Positions 1 through 6,905 of a stretch of 10,149 nt of DNA are shown here, piece after piece; within the stretch, counting starts at the first letter, position 1, and the number at the start of each line of letters is the position of its first letter. Origin of the DNA: Multifurca ochricompacta (lineage: Eukaryota > Basidiomycota > Agaricomycetes > Russulales > Russulaceae); assembly GCA_022496185.1 (NCBI GenBank), contig WTXG01000604.1, positions 1 to 10,149 on the forward strand. The letters are read 5' to 3'. Below the pieces are notes generated by a model that saw only the letters and a program-made list of their open reading frames with translations, made no database searches and was not told the DNA's origin. The position numbers and the translations under genes are program-made.

Positions 1-44
1 ATCAAGGACCCTTGTGATTCCCAAATGTCATAGTCAGTCGGTAC

Positions 45-1008
45 TTAAAAGAATTTGCAGAAGTGGTTGCATCGATGGTGGGTCTCAAAAGATTGATGAC
101 TGCTGGGCACGTTTCCTTCAGCAAAAATGTACCCCAATGCACTATATTACAGTATCGACAATTTGGTCAATATAAATGATATGTAAGCATTGATAGGGCT
201 CACCTGTCAGTTATGATTTGAGGGTCACTTAGGATTGAGTTTCCACCTAGTAGTAAAAGCAACACAGAGATATATGAAGGGAGCCATTCTCGAAGATTAG
301 ACTCACCTTGATAATCAGCAATGAATGCCATTTTTTTTGTTTTGAAGTACTGAACATGCTGTGAGAAGGCAAGAAACTCTGCTTGCTCCTCGTCATCTTC
401 ATTGGTAAACGAGACTGGAGCAGCCAACACATTGTTCAGATACTTCCTGAAGTGGCCTTCATCCCCACCAATCACTTCCTCCAACAGGAATGCCCTGGCC
501 CCATCAAATTCGCTTGTGACATGCTCAATAGCTAGTGAAGCTTCAACAAAGTGCATGTGAGGAATCTGAAATGGTGGCACTCCATGTGACGTGATACTCT
601 TGTCAACAAACTTGTACACTAGGTTGAGGAGTACACGAGCCCAGACAAGACAAGTTATCTCCATTGTGAGATTGCAGACTTGGGTAACGCCATCATGGGG
701 GATGTTCTGGGTGATTTCACGTGGACCTTGGCTGGTGCAGTCAATTGTTGCGGTCTTTTGATAGAATGTCTGTTTGGCACAGACCTCGAATCCAGCTCTG
801 AAAAGATCCTGGCTTGCAGTTCCAAATGTAGAAAGCTTAAAACCACCCTTTTTCTGATTCAGTGGCAAAAACTCCAAGTGCAATGATGTCTTGTGAGCTG
901 GCCCCAAGTACCATTTGTAATCGATATCCTCCTGATGTGGCTGCAATAACTCTTCCAGTGTCCGATGCACGACATGGTAGGTGGTAACATTGATTGACTT
1001 TGTTTCAA
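45..1008 (-). CDS. Alpha-kinase catalytic domain (three 3' exons)
   Basis: Exons 307-1008, 204-246 and 45-141 encode about 280 residues ending the kinase. Visible family landmarks, in order: FLLEEVIGGDEGHFRKYLNN (core N-lobe/hinge region), EQAEFLAFSQHVQYFKTKK, the FIADYQGGNSILSDPQI segment that is formed only after splicing 247-306, then the glycine-rich FAEGN motif and the C-terminal zinc module with His in NVPSSHQ, His-x-x-Cys in THHRCNHFC and the final Cys, all in the last exon. These match the His-His-Cys-Cys zinc site known in TRPM7 and MHCK. Intron 247-306 is 60 nt and has no stop, so retention would add 20 residues inside the catalytic loop region; intron 142-203 brings a TGA at 200-202 if retained. 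No frame lesion is visible in this part, so the catalytic half may still be able to make protein if transcribed. Confidence 0.92.
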
Positions 1009-1071
1009 CTGTGAATTTTTACAATTAGGTCCTTGCTTTGAATGTAATTTATCACAACACGCAATCCTCAC

Positions 1072-1312
1072 ATAGGCGGTGGGCTGCCCTTATCGTCAGT
1101 GGTTTCTGAGATCTGAGTGCATTCCCCAACTGGCAAGTGATTGTTGGTGATACTTCAAGCTGGGTGTTTTTGCATGCGCGCTTGGGAGGTGGTGAAGCAG
1201 GTGTAGAGGTGGAGGCTATATTTGCATGGGAAGATGATGCTGCAGTCCTCAATCCTGAATGGATGCTGGTGTGCACCTGCTTTGTCCTGACTTGCAGATC
1301 ATGCTGTCCTGC
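1072..1312 (-). CDS. Alpha-kinase gene, linker exon before the catalytic domain
   Basis: An 80-codon exon rich in Ser, Thr, Ala and Pro (for example ASTSTPASPPPKRACK) and ending in TIRAAHRL. It ends one base into a codon at donor GTGAGG (1071-1066) and joins the exon starting at 1008 (acceptor CACAG) to give Phe-Glu-Thr-Lys; the phases fit. Upstream it joins the exon ending at 1374 through an intron with a GC donor. The low-complexity composition fits a flexible tether between the conserved N-terminal half and the kinase domain. Confidence 0.78.
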
Positions 1313-1373
1313 CTATTTTGTGGGGAGAAACATCAGTTGATCAGTCACGTAGACATCAGTGAGTGTTTCATGC
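1313..1373 (-). other. Probable GC-AG intron in the kinase gene
   Basis: The frame runs ...GAG then GCA TGA, so the exon must end at GAG (1374). Sixty-one nucleotides later an AATAG acceptor resumes the frame in phase 0. The donor is AG|GCATGA instead of GT. The length matches its neighbours (60-63 nt). It is either a functional GC-AG intron or a decayed GTATGA donor. Confidence 0.6.
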
Positions 1374-1559
1374 CTCTTGCAATCTCTCCATCTCCTTCAT
1401 TTCAGCATAATCAAGATATTGGTTGTAAATTGCATTTGGGATGTGGAAGAGAATGATGCAGCGGCCTGCCTTGAATGTCAATCCACCCTTTCCAGATTTG
1501 AAAAACTGGCGCGCAATCACATCCTGATCTGGGTTCAAGGGTTTAATTTCAACCCATTC
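1374..1559 (-). CDS. Alpha-kinase gene, exon portion downstream of the LTR
   Basis: Continues the reading frame cut at 2143. It encodes the residues WVEIKPLNPDQDV, then FFKSGKGGLTFKAGRC and PNAIYNQYLDYAEMKEMERL. With 2143-2310 it totals 354 nt, exactly 118 codons, beginning and ending in phase 0, which supports the reading that the LTR plus one 5-bp repeat copy is the only extra DNA here. Bases 1555-1559 are the copy of the target duplication assigned to the exon. Confidence 0.85.
1555..1559. repeat. Target-site duplication of the solo LTR (copy 1)
   Basis: CATTC directly abutting the LTR's low-coordinate end; identical to 2138-2142. Five base pairs is the usual duplication made by many retrotransposon integrases. 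Confidence 0.92.
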
Positions 1560-2137
1560 TGTTACGTCCGGTGTGAGACGTTCTGCACGACTTGTGCGAC
1601 AGCGTTGTATGTGTGTTCAGATAAGAGGTCAATAAGGCCTCTTGGAGTCTAAGATGAATGAGTCAAAGTCAACGGGGCTGTTCCCGAATGACAATGTTGA
1701 GCGGAAAGTGCCAAAAGCACTGAGACGGTTGAGTCAAAGGTTTCAAGGGGAAGTCCAGAAGACAAACACCGATGTATTCAATAAGTCGAGTCTGAGGTCT
1801 ACAAGGTAGTTACAGTGGACTTATATACATAATCGAATGGGCGTCTATAGATAAGATAACGGAGTCAAGTGGGCCCAAATATACGAAAGCGGAGGGCGTA
1901 AAGCCTGGCTTCTGATAGGGGATTAAGTAAGTGTCCGGTCGTAAAGATAAGGGATAGGATAAGAGTCCAAACACAAGTACAGTAACACAAACATAGACAA
2001 AGGCAATCACGGGGAGGGGAGCAGGGCACGTGAAGGATCCCACAATGGAGACGTGATCTGGTAATGTAAAGTAGGCGGCAAGGAGGGGTCGTCGTTAGAT
2101 AGGAGAAAGAAAGTCGGAAGAGACGGGGTTCGTAACA
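1560..2137 (-). mobile_element. Solo LTR of an LTR retrotransposon inserted in a kinase exon
   Basis: A 578-bp block with matching ends: it opens with TGTTACG and closes with CGTAACA, a perfect 7-bp inverted repeat with the TG...CA ends of LTRs. It is flanked on both sides by the same 5 bp, CATTC (1555-1559 and 2138-2142). No internal coding region, primer-binding site or second LTR is present, so it is a solo LTR left by LTR-LTR recombination. A TATATAAG box on the minus strand suggests the element reads in the same direction as the kinase gene. Reading frames inside are short and I assign them no protein. LTR superfamily cannot be decided without an internal region. Confidence 0.93.
1820..1827 (-). 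promoter_or_regulatory. TATA box of the solo LTR
   Basis: TATATAAG on the minus strand, about 310 bp into the LTR in that orientation. It would place a start near 1785-1795, reading toward the kinase catalytic domain. Upstream (2137-1828) the minus strand is pyrimidine-rich, with a CACGTG E-box at about 2028-2033. Only the sequence match is seen; activity is inferred. Confidence 0.55.
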
Positions 2138-2142
2138 CATTC
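2138..2142. repeat. Target-site duplication of the solo LTR (copy 2)
   Basis: CATTC directly abutting the LTR's high-coordinate end; identical to 1555-1559. Removing the LTR and this copy restores the codons for Lys-Glu-Trp-Val in the kinase frame. Confidence 0.92.
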
Positions 2143-3136
2143 CTTCGTCCTCATAATAATGTCATTGATTTCTAGTGGGAACCCTTCCATCTTGATGTAG
2201 GCATTCCACACAGGTAAAAGACATTCATAGAGGAGGCTCTTGAGCTCAACAGCACCAATATGAACAGGAATGTTATCGACTGCTTGGAGAATGTCCTTGA
2301 AACAAGGTATCTATGTCAGTCCCATGAGACCCACGTTTTTAAGTGTCTGACTTACTCCAATCAGCTGCGCCTTTGTCTTTTCAACTGGCATATGAACAGC
2401 CCGAACCTCAACAATTACCACATGACCACCATGAAGTGCGTATGCATTATTTGCAAGGGTTTGACAAGTCATCTGATAAGACAAGTGATTATTGGTATAA
2501 CCAGAACTGCCTCCCAGCACTACCCCTGCAGATGCAGTGAAGGGAGAAGCCTGAGGCCTTTTCCCTGGAAGTTGAATGGTAGGAATTGCAGTTGCCATGC
2601 GAACAGGCCCATTGGTGGACTGGACCAGATGACCAGCCTGGAATGTCGGGAGTGAACTGCGTTGCACAATCGGATTTGAGTATGCAAAGCCAACTGGCTG
2701 AACAACATTGGTATATTCTGGAGGATAGATGTGAGTTTCTCTTGCATGAGTCAAAGTCAGTAAAACATTGCACTAACATCCATGTCATGCCTTTGCTATC
2801 TGTTGATGAACTGCTTGATGATGTTCTATGTTCAGATGTGCTGATGCCACACTCTGGTCCGCTTCAATTTCTACAAGATATTCATCAATACCATTGCAAT
2901 GTGCCATGAAGCAAGATTCAGAAGTATGTACCTCTGCGCCTTGTGGTCTCCTTCTGTTTATAGTATTGGTAGCAGCCCTGACAGACTCTACGACCTCCTT
3001 GGCTGGGATCGTTGCTATGAAGATAGAATGTGTCTGTTCTGGGAGGGAATGTCTTGGTTGGGCAACCTTCTCTATCACAGATGACAGCTTTCTCCTTGTC
3101 AATGTTTGTGAAATCAGCAGAATAACCCTCGTCCAT
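2143..3136 (-). CDS. Alpha-kinase gene, N-terminal half (Cys motif and conserved middle region)
   Basis: Upstream of the LTR. The exon at 2932-3136 has a small Cys motif, CDREGC (C-x4-C) followed about 32 residues later by CQGC (C-x2-C), a zinc-binding arrangement common at the N terminus of these fungal alpha-kinases. Intron 2871-2931 (GTACAT...TTGTAG) joins it in phase to the exon near 2788-2870. Exon 2356-2745 holds a Pro/Ser/Gln-rich stretch, then the conserved GGHVVIVEVRAVHMPVEKTK block. A 45-nt intron (2311-2355, GTAAGT...CTGACATAG) joins it in phase 0 to the exon at 2143-2310 with NIPVHIGAVELKSLLYECLL and MRTKE, where the LTR interrupts. Function of the middle region is not known to me; it is conserved in this family. 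Confidence 0.82.
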
Positions 3137-3303
3137 TGGTGTTGAACCAGATGTGGTAGAGAATGGAGAAAAACTTGATGGTAGGCGCTGCCCAGCAGTT
3201 TTCGCACTTAGTAGCCATCACAGTTAGTATAGTTTAGCTGCATTATGTGTACCGTTCTCCACCAGGACGTAACAAATTTCATTGTCATTGCAATAGAAAA
3301 CAC

Positions 3304-3966
3304 TCAGTCACTAAAATCAGCATATTCTTGAAGATCTACCACGTTTTCAACATCAACACCCTCACCATTGTGACCTCTGTCATCGCTCAATGGAGGATCC
3401 TCTAATCCTCCATAGTACACATACCCATTCTCACCTACAATGTTGTCTCCATGCCACAATTCATGCAAACCAGTTAAAATGGGGACTTCCTCATCAGCAC
3501 CTTCATCTGCCATGTGAAGAACCTCAGCAAGTTGGGGATCATCCGGTAAGGCATGAAAACATGCAAGGAGGTCTTGATATATTGTCCAAAATGTGAGGGA
3601 TGACACTGCAGGTTCACCCATGGCATGATAGAATGTTGTTATTTGCTGGGCGAAAGTTGGCGGAACAAGTTGAAAAACAGAATCATGCAGTCGTACCCAT
3701 TCTTGCTCCATCTCATCGAAGAGATCAGGACACACAACGACCTCAACAACACTCTCAGTTCATGTTGGCATAGTGGAGGGAGTCAATCATGTCATACCTT
3801 AAAATCTTGTGATCCATACAGATGTGGCTTTGCATGAATTATGTTGGGAATGCCTTGTGGCAAAAGTTTGTGCTTGTCAGCCCATTGAGGGCTGGAGTTG
3901 AACCGCCGCGTCCATGAATCAAGCTTGGCTTGAAGCCATGGGATCGCAAGCCACCAGAAAACAAGT
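3304..3966 (-). CDS. Integrase gene, 3' exons
   Basis: Exon 3798-3966 starts after a TGCAG acceptor with LVFWWLAIPWLQAKLDSW and runs to HAKPHLYGSQDFK. A 44-nt intron (3754-3797) leads in phase 0 into exon 3304-3753: SVVEVVVCPDLFDEMEQEW, VFQLVPPTFAQQ, then an acidic tail (DEGADEEVP; ENVVDLQEYADFSD). The helical region after the integrase core and the acidic C terminus are usual in this family. No stop or frame change is seen in this part. Confidence 0.76.
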
Positions 3967-4013
3967 CTGCATATAATGATATGATTAGGATTCACTACAA
4001 GAAGCCATAACTA

Positions 4014-4039
4014 ATGACCTTACTTCTCAAGCAGGTCAT
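4014..4039. repeat. Inverted repeat, 7-bp stem
   Basis: ATGACCT (4014-4020) and AGGTCAT (4033-4039) with a 12-nt spacer, close to the CACTACAAGAA motif. Confidence 0.75.
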
Positions 4040-4242
4040 CAGTGTAACGGGTGCTTCTATCCCACGCTTGCTATGTAAGATTAGATAAGATGTAGAGATC
4101 GTGGTAACTCAGAGGTGAAAATATCCTAGTCAGAAAGCTGCCCAGAATGTGGAGATTAATGCACGCATAAGGCTTGAAGCAGTCAGAGGACTCTGCCTTG
4201 CTTATGCAGCAAGAATAGACCTATATTGAACTTTGCTAAGAG

Positions 4243-4333
4243 CCTACAGCCCCAAGAGGACAAGATTAGCTGGGCCTAAGTAAATACAAAGATAAAGTGA
4301 TAAAGCGCACCTACAGCCCCAAGAGGACAAGAT
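4243..4333. repeat. 24-bp direct repeat pair
   Basis: Positions 4243-4266 and 4310-4333 are identical for 24 bp (starting CCTACAGCCCC and ending GACAAGAT), 67 bp apart start to start. Direct repeats of this size within a non-coding insert resemble the subterminal repeats of DNA transposons. Confidence 0.9.
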
Positions 4334-4770
4334 GGGGTCTGCAGTGTGCTACAGGGTGTCTTTAAATATGTCCTAGTACTACTCTATGAAATACCAAAGC
4401 CGATTGAGCATGCAATGTAAATCTAATTAGTTATCAGTGGCCCACTCTCCTGAGTGCCCTGACACATCTTATTTACCAACGCGCGATCCTTTCTGCCAGT
4501 CTGGCATTATCTAAAATACATACTAGACTACTTTAGATCACTCTATAATCAAATCATCAAATTGTATTACTCAAACAAAGGCCGCATGTATCTATCAGTG
4601 TCCATTGCTGCATAGGGCAGCAACTACTTCACATCGCGTGGACCGGGTCAGATCAGTCTGAACTCCTCCTTATCTTATCTAAGTCTAAGAAGGTCGACTT
4701 TGCAAGACATGCAATCGCATGATGCCCTCAGGATGGTTTTCAATCGGTCCAGGATGGCAAAAATGCGCAT

Positions 4771-5017
4771 CCAGGACAATCAGGATTATATAGCCCATTA
4801 TTATATCCAAAATCAAGATGATCTTCAAAGCCAGGCGTGAATTGGCATCGCAACAAGGACCAGGCAATTTCAGGCTTGATGTTTGACTTCTCAACACACC
4901 AGCAATGTTGTAATGTACCAACCAAGGAGGGATCCAACCGGTGGCGCATGACAGTATGGCAGTTCACAACACCATTGTTTTCTGTTCCACGGTCACTCTG
5001 CATGACAAGGGGTATAC
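4771..5017 (-). CDS. Integrase gene, central DDE exon
   Basis: After splicing of 5018-5076 the frame reads GIPLVMQSDRGTENNG, the second catalytic Asp motif, then a region ending SNIKPEIAWSLLR, whose Glu lies about 41 residues after that Asp and fits the third acidic residue. It closes with FEDHLDFGYNNGLYNPDC. The exon seems to end near 4771, where the donor expected after Pro-Gly is AT instead of GT. The frame runs on to a TGA at about 4740 without family similarity. Confidence 0.78.
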
Positions 5018-5076
5018 CTGGTTATAAAGGGATGTCAGTGGAGGATATTGAGCAGACACCATGACCACCAACATAC

Positions 5077-5513
5077 CTCCAACTTTGCGCCCAGCTTCAA
5101 GATAATAACTCACAATCAGTTGGGGATTGCAATTGCACCACCAGACCTTCAACCATGCAATACGGCCAGGATATGGATCAAGGCCAATGTGCAGCCATAA
5201 GCCAAACCTTTTCCATTTATCATGTTGATCAATTGTCAGTATATCCATGACACCAGCTGACCAAAACTGCTTTCATCGAAACCTTTGTGCTTTCCGACAT
5301 TCAACAGCCTCTGGTTCTGTCTGTTTCAGAAACTTGGCAACAGTCGCTCTGCATTTTATGTCAGAAATACAGATCACCAAGTGGACAATGAACATCACAT
5401 ACTTGGGCACCTTCAGGCTATAGTCCTGATGTAATGTAGTAACCATCTGCCAGGCACCCATTGTCAGAAATCATTCTCGAATTTCTTGTACAAAAGGGGC
5501 GATTGTTTCGAAA
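5077..5513 (-). CDS. Integrase gene, exon with first catalytic Asp region and two stops
   Basis: Translates as a helical region (TIAPFVQEIRE, then a TGA, then MGAWQMVTTLHQDYSLKVP), a second TGA after KAQRFR, and then FWSAGVMDILTIDQHDKWKR with the first Asp cluster of the RNase H fold, followed by FGLWLHIGLDPYPGRIAWLK. The same frame continues across both TGA codons, so these are point nonsense changes and not frameshifts. It ends one base into a Gly codon at donor GTATGT (5076-5071). The start of this exon is either 5513 (CTAG acceptor) or 5518 (ACAG acceptor). Confidence 0.78.
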
Positions 5514-5636
5514 CTAGCCTGTTTTTGTCAAGTTCCCTTCAACCCAAGTTTCTTGCGGACTCACCACAAGGACCTTATACTTTGAAACAAACAGTATCAC
5601 TAACATGTTTGAACAGAATTGCAGATTCACACATAC

Positions 5637-5751
5637 CTAAAGCCATACTGAGATTTATCAAAGTGATCCAGAACATGTTCGACAATGCTCTGATCCAAAA
5701 ACCCTAGATGCCAGTAATACTTGACCAGTGGATGAAGGTCCTCATCAGGAG
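5637..5751 (-). CDS. Integrase gene, N-terminal exon
   Basis: Encodes PAPDEDLHPLVKYYWHLG then a second helix ending HFDKSQYGF, typical of the DNA-binding-like helical start of this family. It begins after a TTTTCCAG acceptor and ends two bases into a codon at donor GTATGT (5636-5631). It is therefore internal; the first exon with the ATG was not found in the AT-rich sequence upstream. Confidence 0.7.
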
Positions 5752-5940
5752 CTGGAAAATATATCACTTAAGAGCAAGACAAGAGCTTTCCTGAACTACA
5801 CACCCAAGGGTTTGTGTTGGTTTCCCTGTGGCATGGGAAGGAAACATGATCACTGTGGCGGATTGTGGTCTGCCACACTTGGCTTTGGGGATCGCCTTGT
5901 GTTACAAACTAATCTAATCTACAACTACACATTCCGAGTC

Positions 5941-6014
5941 CATAACCACACATCCCACATTTAATCCATGCATTCCATAACCACACATTTTAATTTACAA
6001 CCATGCATTCCATA
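5941..6014. repeat. 35-bp tandem duplication, about 2.1 copies
   Basis: Units 5941-5975 and 5976-6010 share CATAACCACACAT at their start and CCATGCATTC at their end, with differences in the middle; a partial third unit (CATA) follows. Confidence 0.85.
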
Positions 6015-6063
6015 GGTTGCCCTTAAGGCCAGCCACCTACAAGCATTCCTATGATCAAAAAGG

Positions 6064-6082
6064 GGCTGTAGTATAGCCCCAA
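6064..6082. repeat. Short GC-rich hairpin
   Basis: GGGGCT, a 7-nt loop (GTAGTAT), then AGCCCC. Could fold in RNA of either strand; no role assigned. Confidence 0.6.
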
Positions 6083-6233
6083 GAATTCATCCTGTTCAAA
6101 AATGTCCCCATCCAGCTTTATCACCCTCTCTACACTGAATATGAGAGAACAACTTACAGTCTTTCCAAACAAAAATCAAAAATCAATACAAACAAGTGAA
6201 AAAAATAGAGTCTCTGAGGTCCTTGATCACCTT

Positions 6234-6275
6234 TCTCACTCAGCTGCTTACAAATCTCACTCAGCTGCTTACAAA
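6234..6275. repeat. 21-bp exact tandem duplication
   Basis: 6234-6254 and 6255-6275 are identical (unit begins TCTCACTCAGCTG). The unit is a multiple of three, but no supported gene overlaps it. Confidence 0.92.
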
Positions 6276-6433
6276 TTGCGGCATCGTCGCGGCAACTGAG
6301 CTGGCCAGTCCCTGTTGCCATACACATCTAATGTAGTCCCCCTTTCCCCAATCAGACAGAGCTACCTGTCTGTGGCTGGTAATTGACCCTGAATTTAAGG
6401 GCTTATCTAGTCGTTCGTCACATGACCATAAGT

Positions 6434-6471
6434 ACACAGCTTCCAAGGGCATACACAGCTCTCAAGGGTAC
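6434..6471. repeat. 19-bp imperfect tandem pair
   Basis: 6434-6452 and 6453-6471 both begin ACACAGCT and share a CAAGGG core, with four differences. Confidence 0.75.
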
Positions 6472-6897
6472 ACCCAGCCAAGCAAAGTGTATGGCCATGG
6501 CTATGATTATCATCTGCAAGTAACAGAGAGGAACATGTAAACATGCACTTCTTTTTTTTTCACACTTCACCCCCTACGCCTCTCAAAAATCCACAACTTA
6601 TCCTCCTTCTTCATCTCCAGAACGTCCCACAGTCTTTTCAATTCCTTCTCTCTCACAACGCCCGGCACATCCCTCAGAACCTTCCACCCCATGAACCCGT
6701 CTATCACCTCGACGATCTCCCACTGGCCGGCCGGCAGGGCATCCCTGCTCTCCGTGATCACATGGGTAAATGGCGAATCGTACGCGACATCAGTGGGCGT
6801 GAGACTCTCTGTCTTATTGTAGACCCATCGGTAGGAAACGGAGGTGGCTGGAGGGAGAGTGCCCACCCAAGACCAGTACGGCGGCGCATGCATGTGG

Positions 6898-6905
6898 AGG
6901 AAGAG
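6898..6905. repeat. 8-bp target duplication of MITE copy 1 (left)
   Basis: AGGAAGAG, repeated exactly at 7362-7369 on the other side of the element. Confidence 0.93.

Larger units (their letters stand above)
45..3136 (-). pseudogene. Alpha-kinase (MHCK/eEF2K/TRPM7-type) gene interrupted by a solo LTR
   Basis: Atypical Ser/Thr protein kinase gene of the basidiomycete-expanded alpha-kinase family, about 700 codons when introns and the LTR are set aside. Exons I read on the minus strand: 2932-3136, about 2788-2870, 2356 to about 2745, 2143-2310 joined to 1374-1559 across the LTR, 1072-1312, 307-1008, 204-246 and 45-141 with TAA at 45-47. Introns 2871-2931, 2311-2355, 1009-1071, 247-306 and 142-203 have GT-AG ends and their phases agree at every junction. 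Intron 1313-1373 needs a GC donor. The join between 2788 and 2745 is unresolved: the best acceptor leaves the frame off by one, so either a one-base indel or an unusual splice lies there. The start is uncertain: ATG 3134-3136 is the first in frame, but the frame stays open upstream as a Ser/Thr/Pro-rich stretch, and a TACTAAC branch site near 3222-3228 suggests one more 5' exon. Apart from the LTR the gene looks nearly intact. Confidence 0.88.
3967..4770. other. Non-coding 804-bp block inside the integrase gene, probable mobile-element insertion
   Basis: The other introns here are 44-63 nt, so this one has gained about 750 bp. It keeps an intron-like 3' end on the minus strand (TCCTAATC branch region, then TATGCAG at 3967-3973). 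Just inside, the + strand reads CACTACAAGAA at 3993-4003, a good match to the termini of CACTA (EnSpm/CMC) DNA transposons, followed by a short inverted repeat (4014-4039). A matching far terminus was not found. An 11-bp inverted repeat lies at 4081-4091 and 4672-4682, and a 24-bp direct repeat at 4243/4310. No reading frame of note occurs. The identity of the inserted element is unproven. Confidence 0.55.
3304..5751 (-). pseudogene. Integrase-core-domain (DDE) gene, decayed and split
   Basis: An RNase H-fold integrase/transposase-like gene of the type widespread in Agaricomycetes; I recognise the family from its motifs, not from a search. Exons I read: 5637-5751, an optional 9-nt microexon 5565-5573, 5077 to about 5513, 4771-5017, 3798-3966 and 3304-3753 (stop TGA 3304-3306). 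Introns 5018-5076 (GTATGT...CCAG) and 3754-3797 (GTATGA...TGAG) rejoin the frame. Two in-frame TGA codons (5471-5473 and 5273-5275) and an 804-bp gap (3967-4770) in place of a short intron mark it as a pseudogene. Exon phases otherwise agree throughout, so there seem to be no frameshifts. The 5' end and start codon are not identified; 5751 is an acceptor (TTTCCAG), so at least one exon is missing upstream. Confidence 0.8.
5752..6566. other. Non-coding interval with small repeats
   Basis: No convincing gene on either strand. Contents: a 35-bp tandem duplication (5941-6014), a GGGGCT/AGCCCC hairpin (6064-6082), a 21-bp exact tandem duplication (6234-6275), a 19-bp imperfect tandem pair (6434-6471) and a GCCATGGC palindrome near 6493-6500. 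A 65-codon + frame at 6102-6299 runs through the 21-bp duplication and shows no domain; I do not call it. Confidence 0.7.

Noticed and set aside
1359..1652. 97-codon + strand frame
   Set aside because: Antisense to a kinase exon and the LTR end; the minus strand shows family motifs with matching intron phases.
1640..1740. Minus-strand peptide resembling a kinase exon (AFGTFRSTLSFGNSP) with apparent frameshifts
   Set aside because: First read as decayed kinase sequence, but it lies inside the LTR once the TGTTACG/CGTAACA ends and CATTC duplications are seen; the kinase frame closes without it.
2260..3145. Overlapping + strand frames of 105-131 codons
   Set aside because: They lie opposite the kinase N-terminal exons and cross their introns; no domain or intron logic on this strand.
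5728..5964. 78-codon + frame
   Set aside because: Overlaps the integrase N-terminal exon antisense and then simple repeats; no recognisable content.
5941..6275. Repeats considered as a CRISPR-like array
   Set aside because: Only two adjacent copies each, no unique spacers of constant length, and a eukaryotic context.
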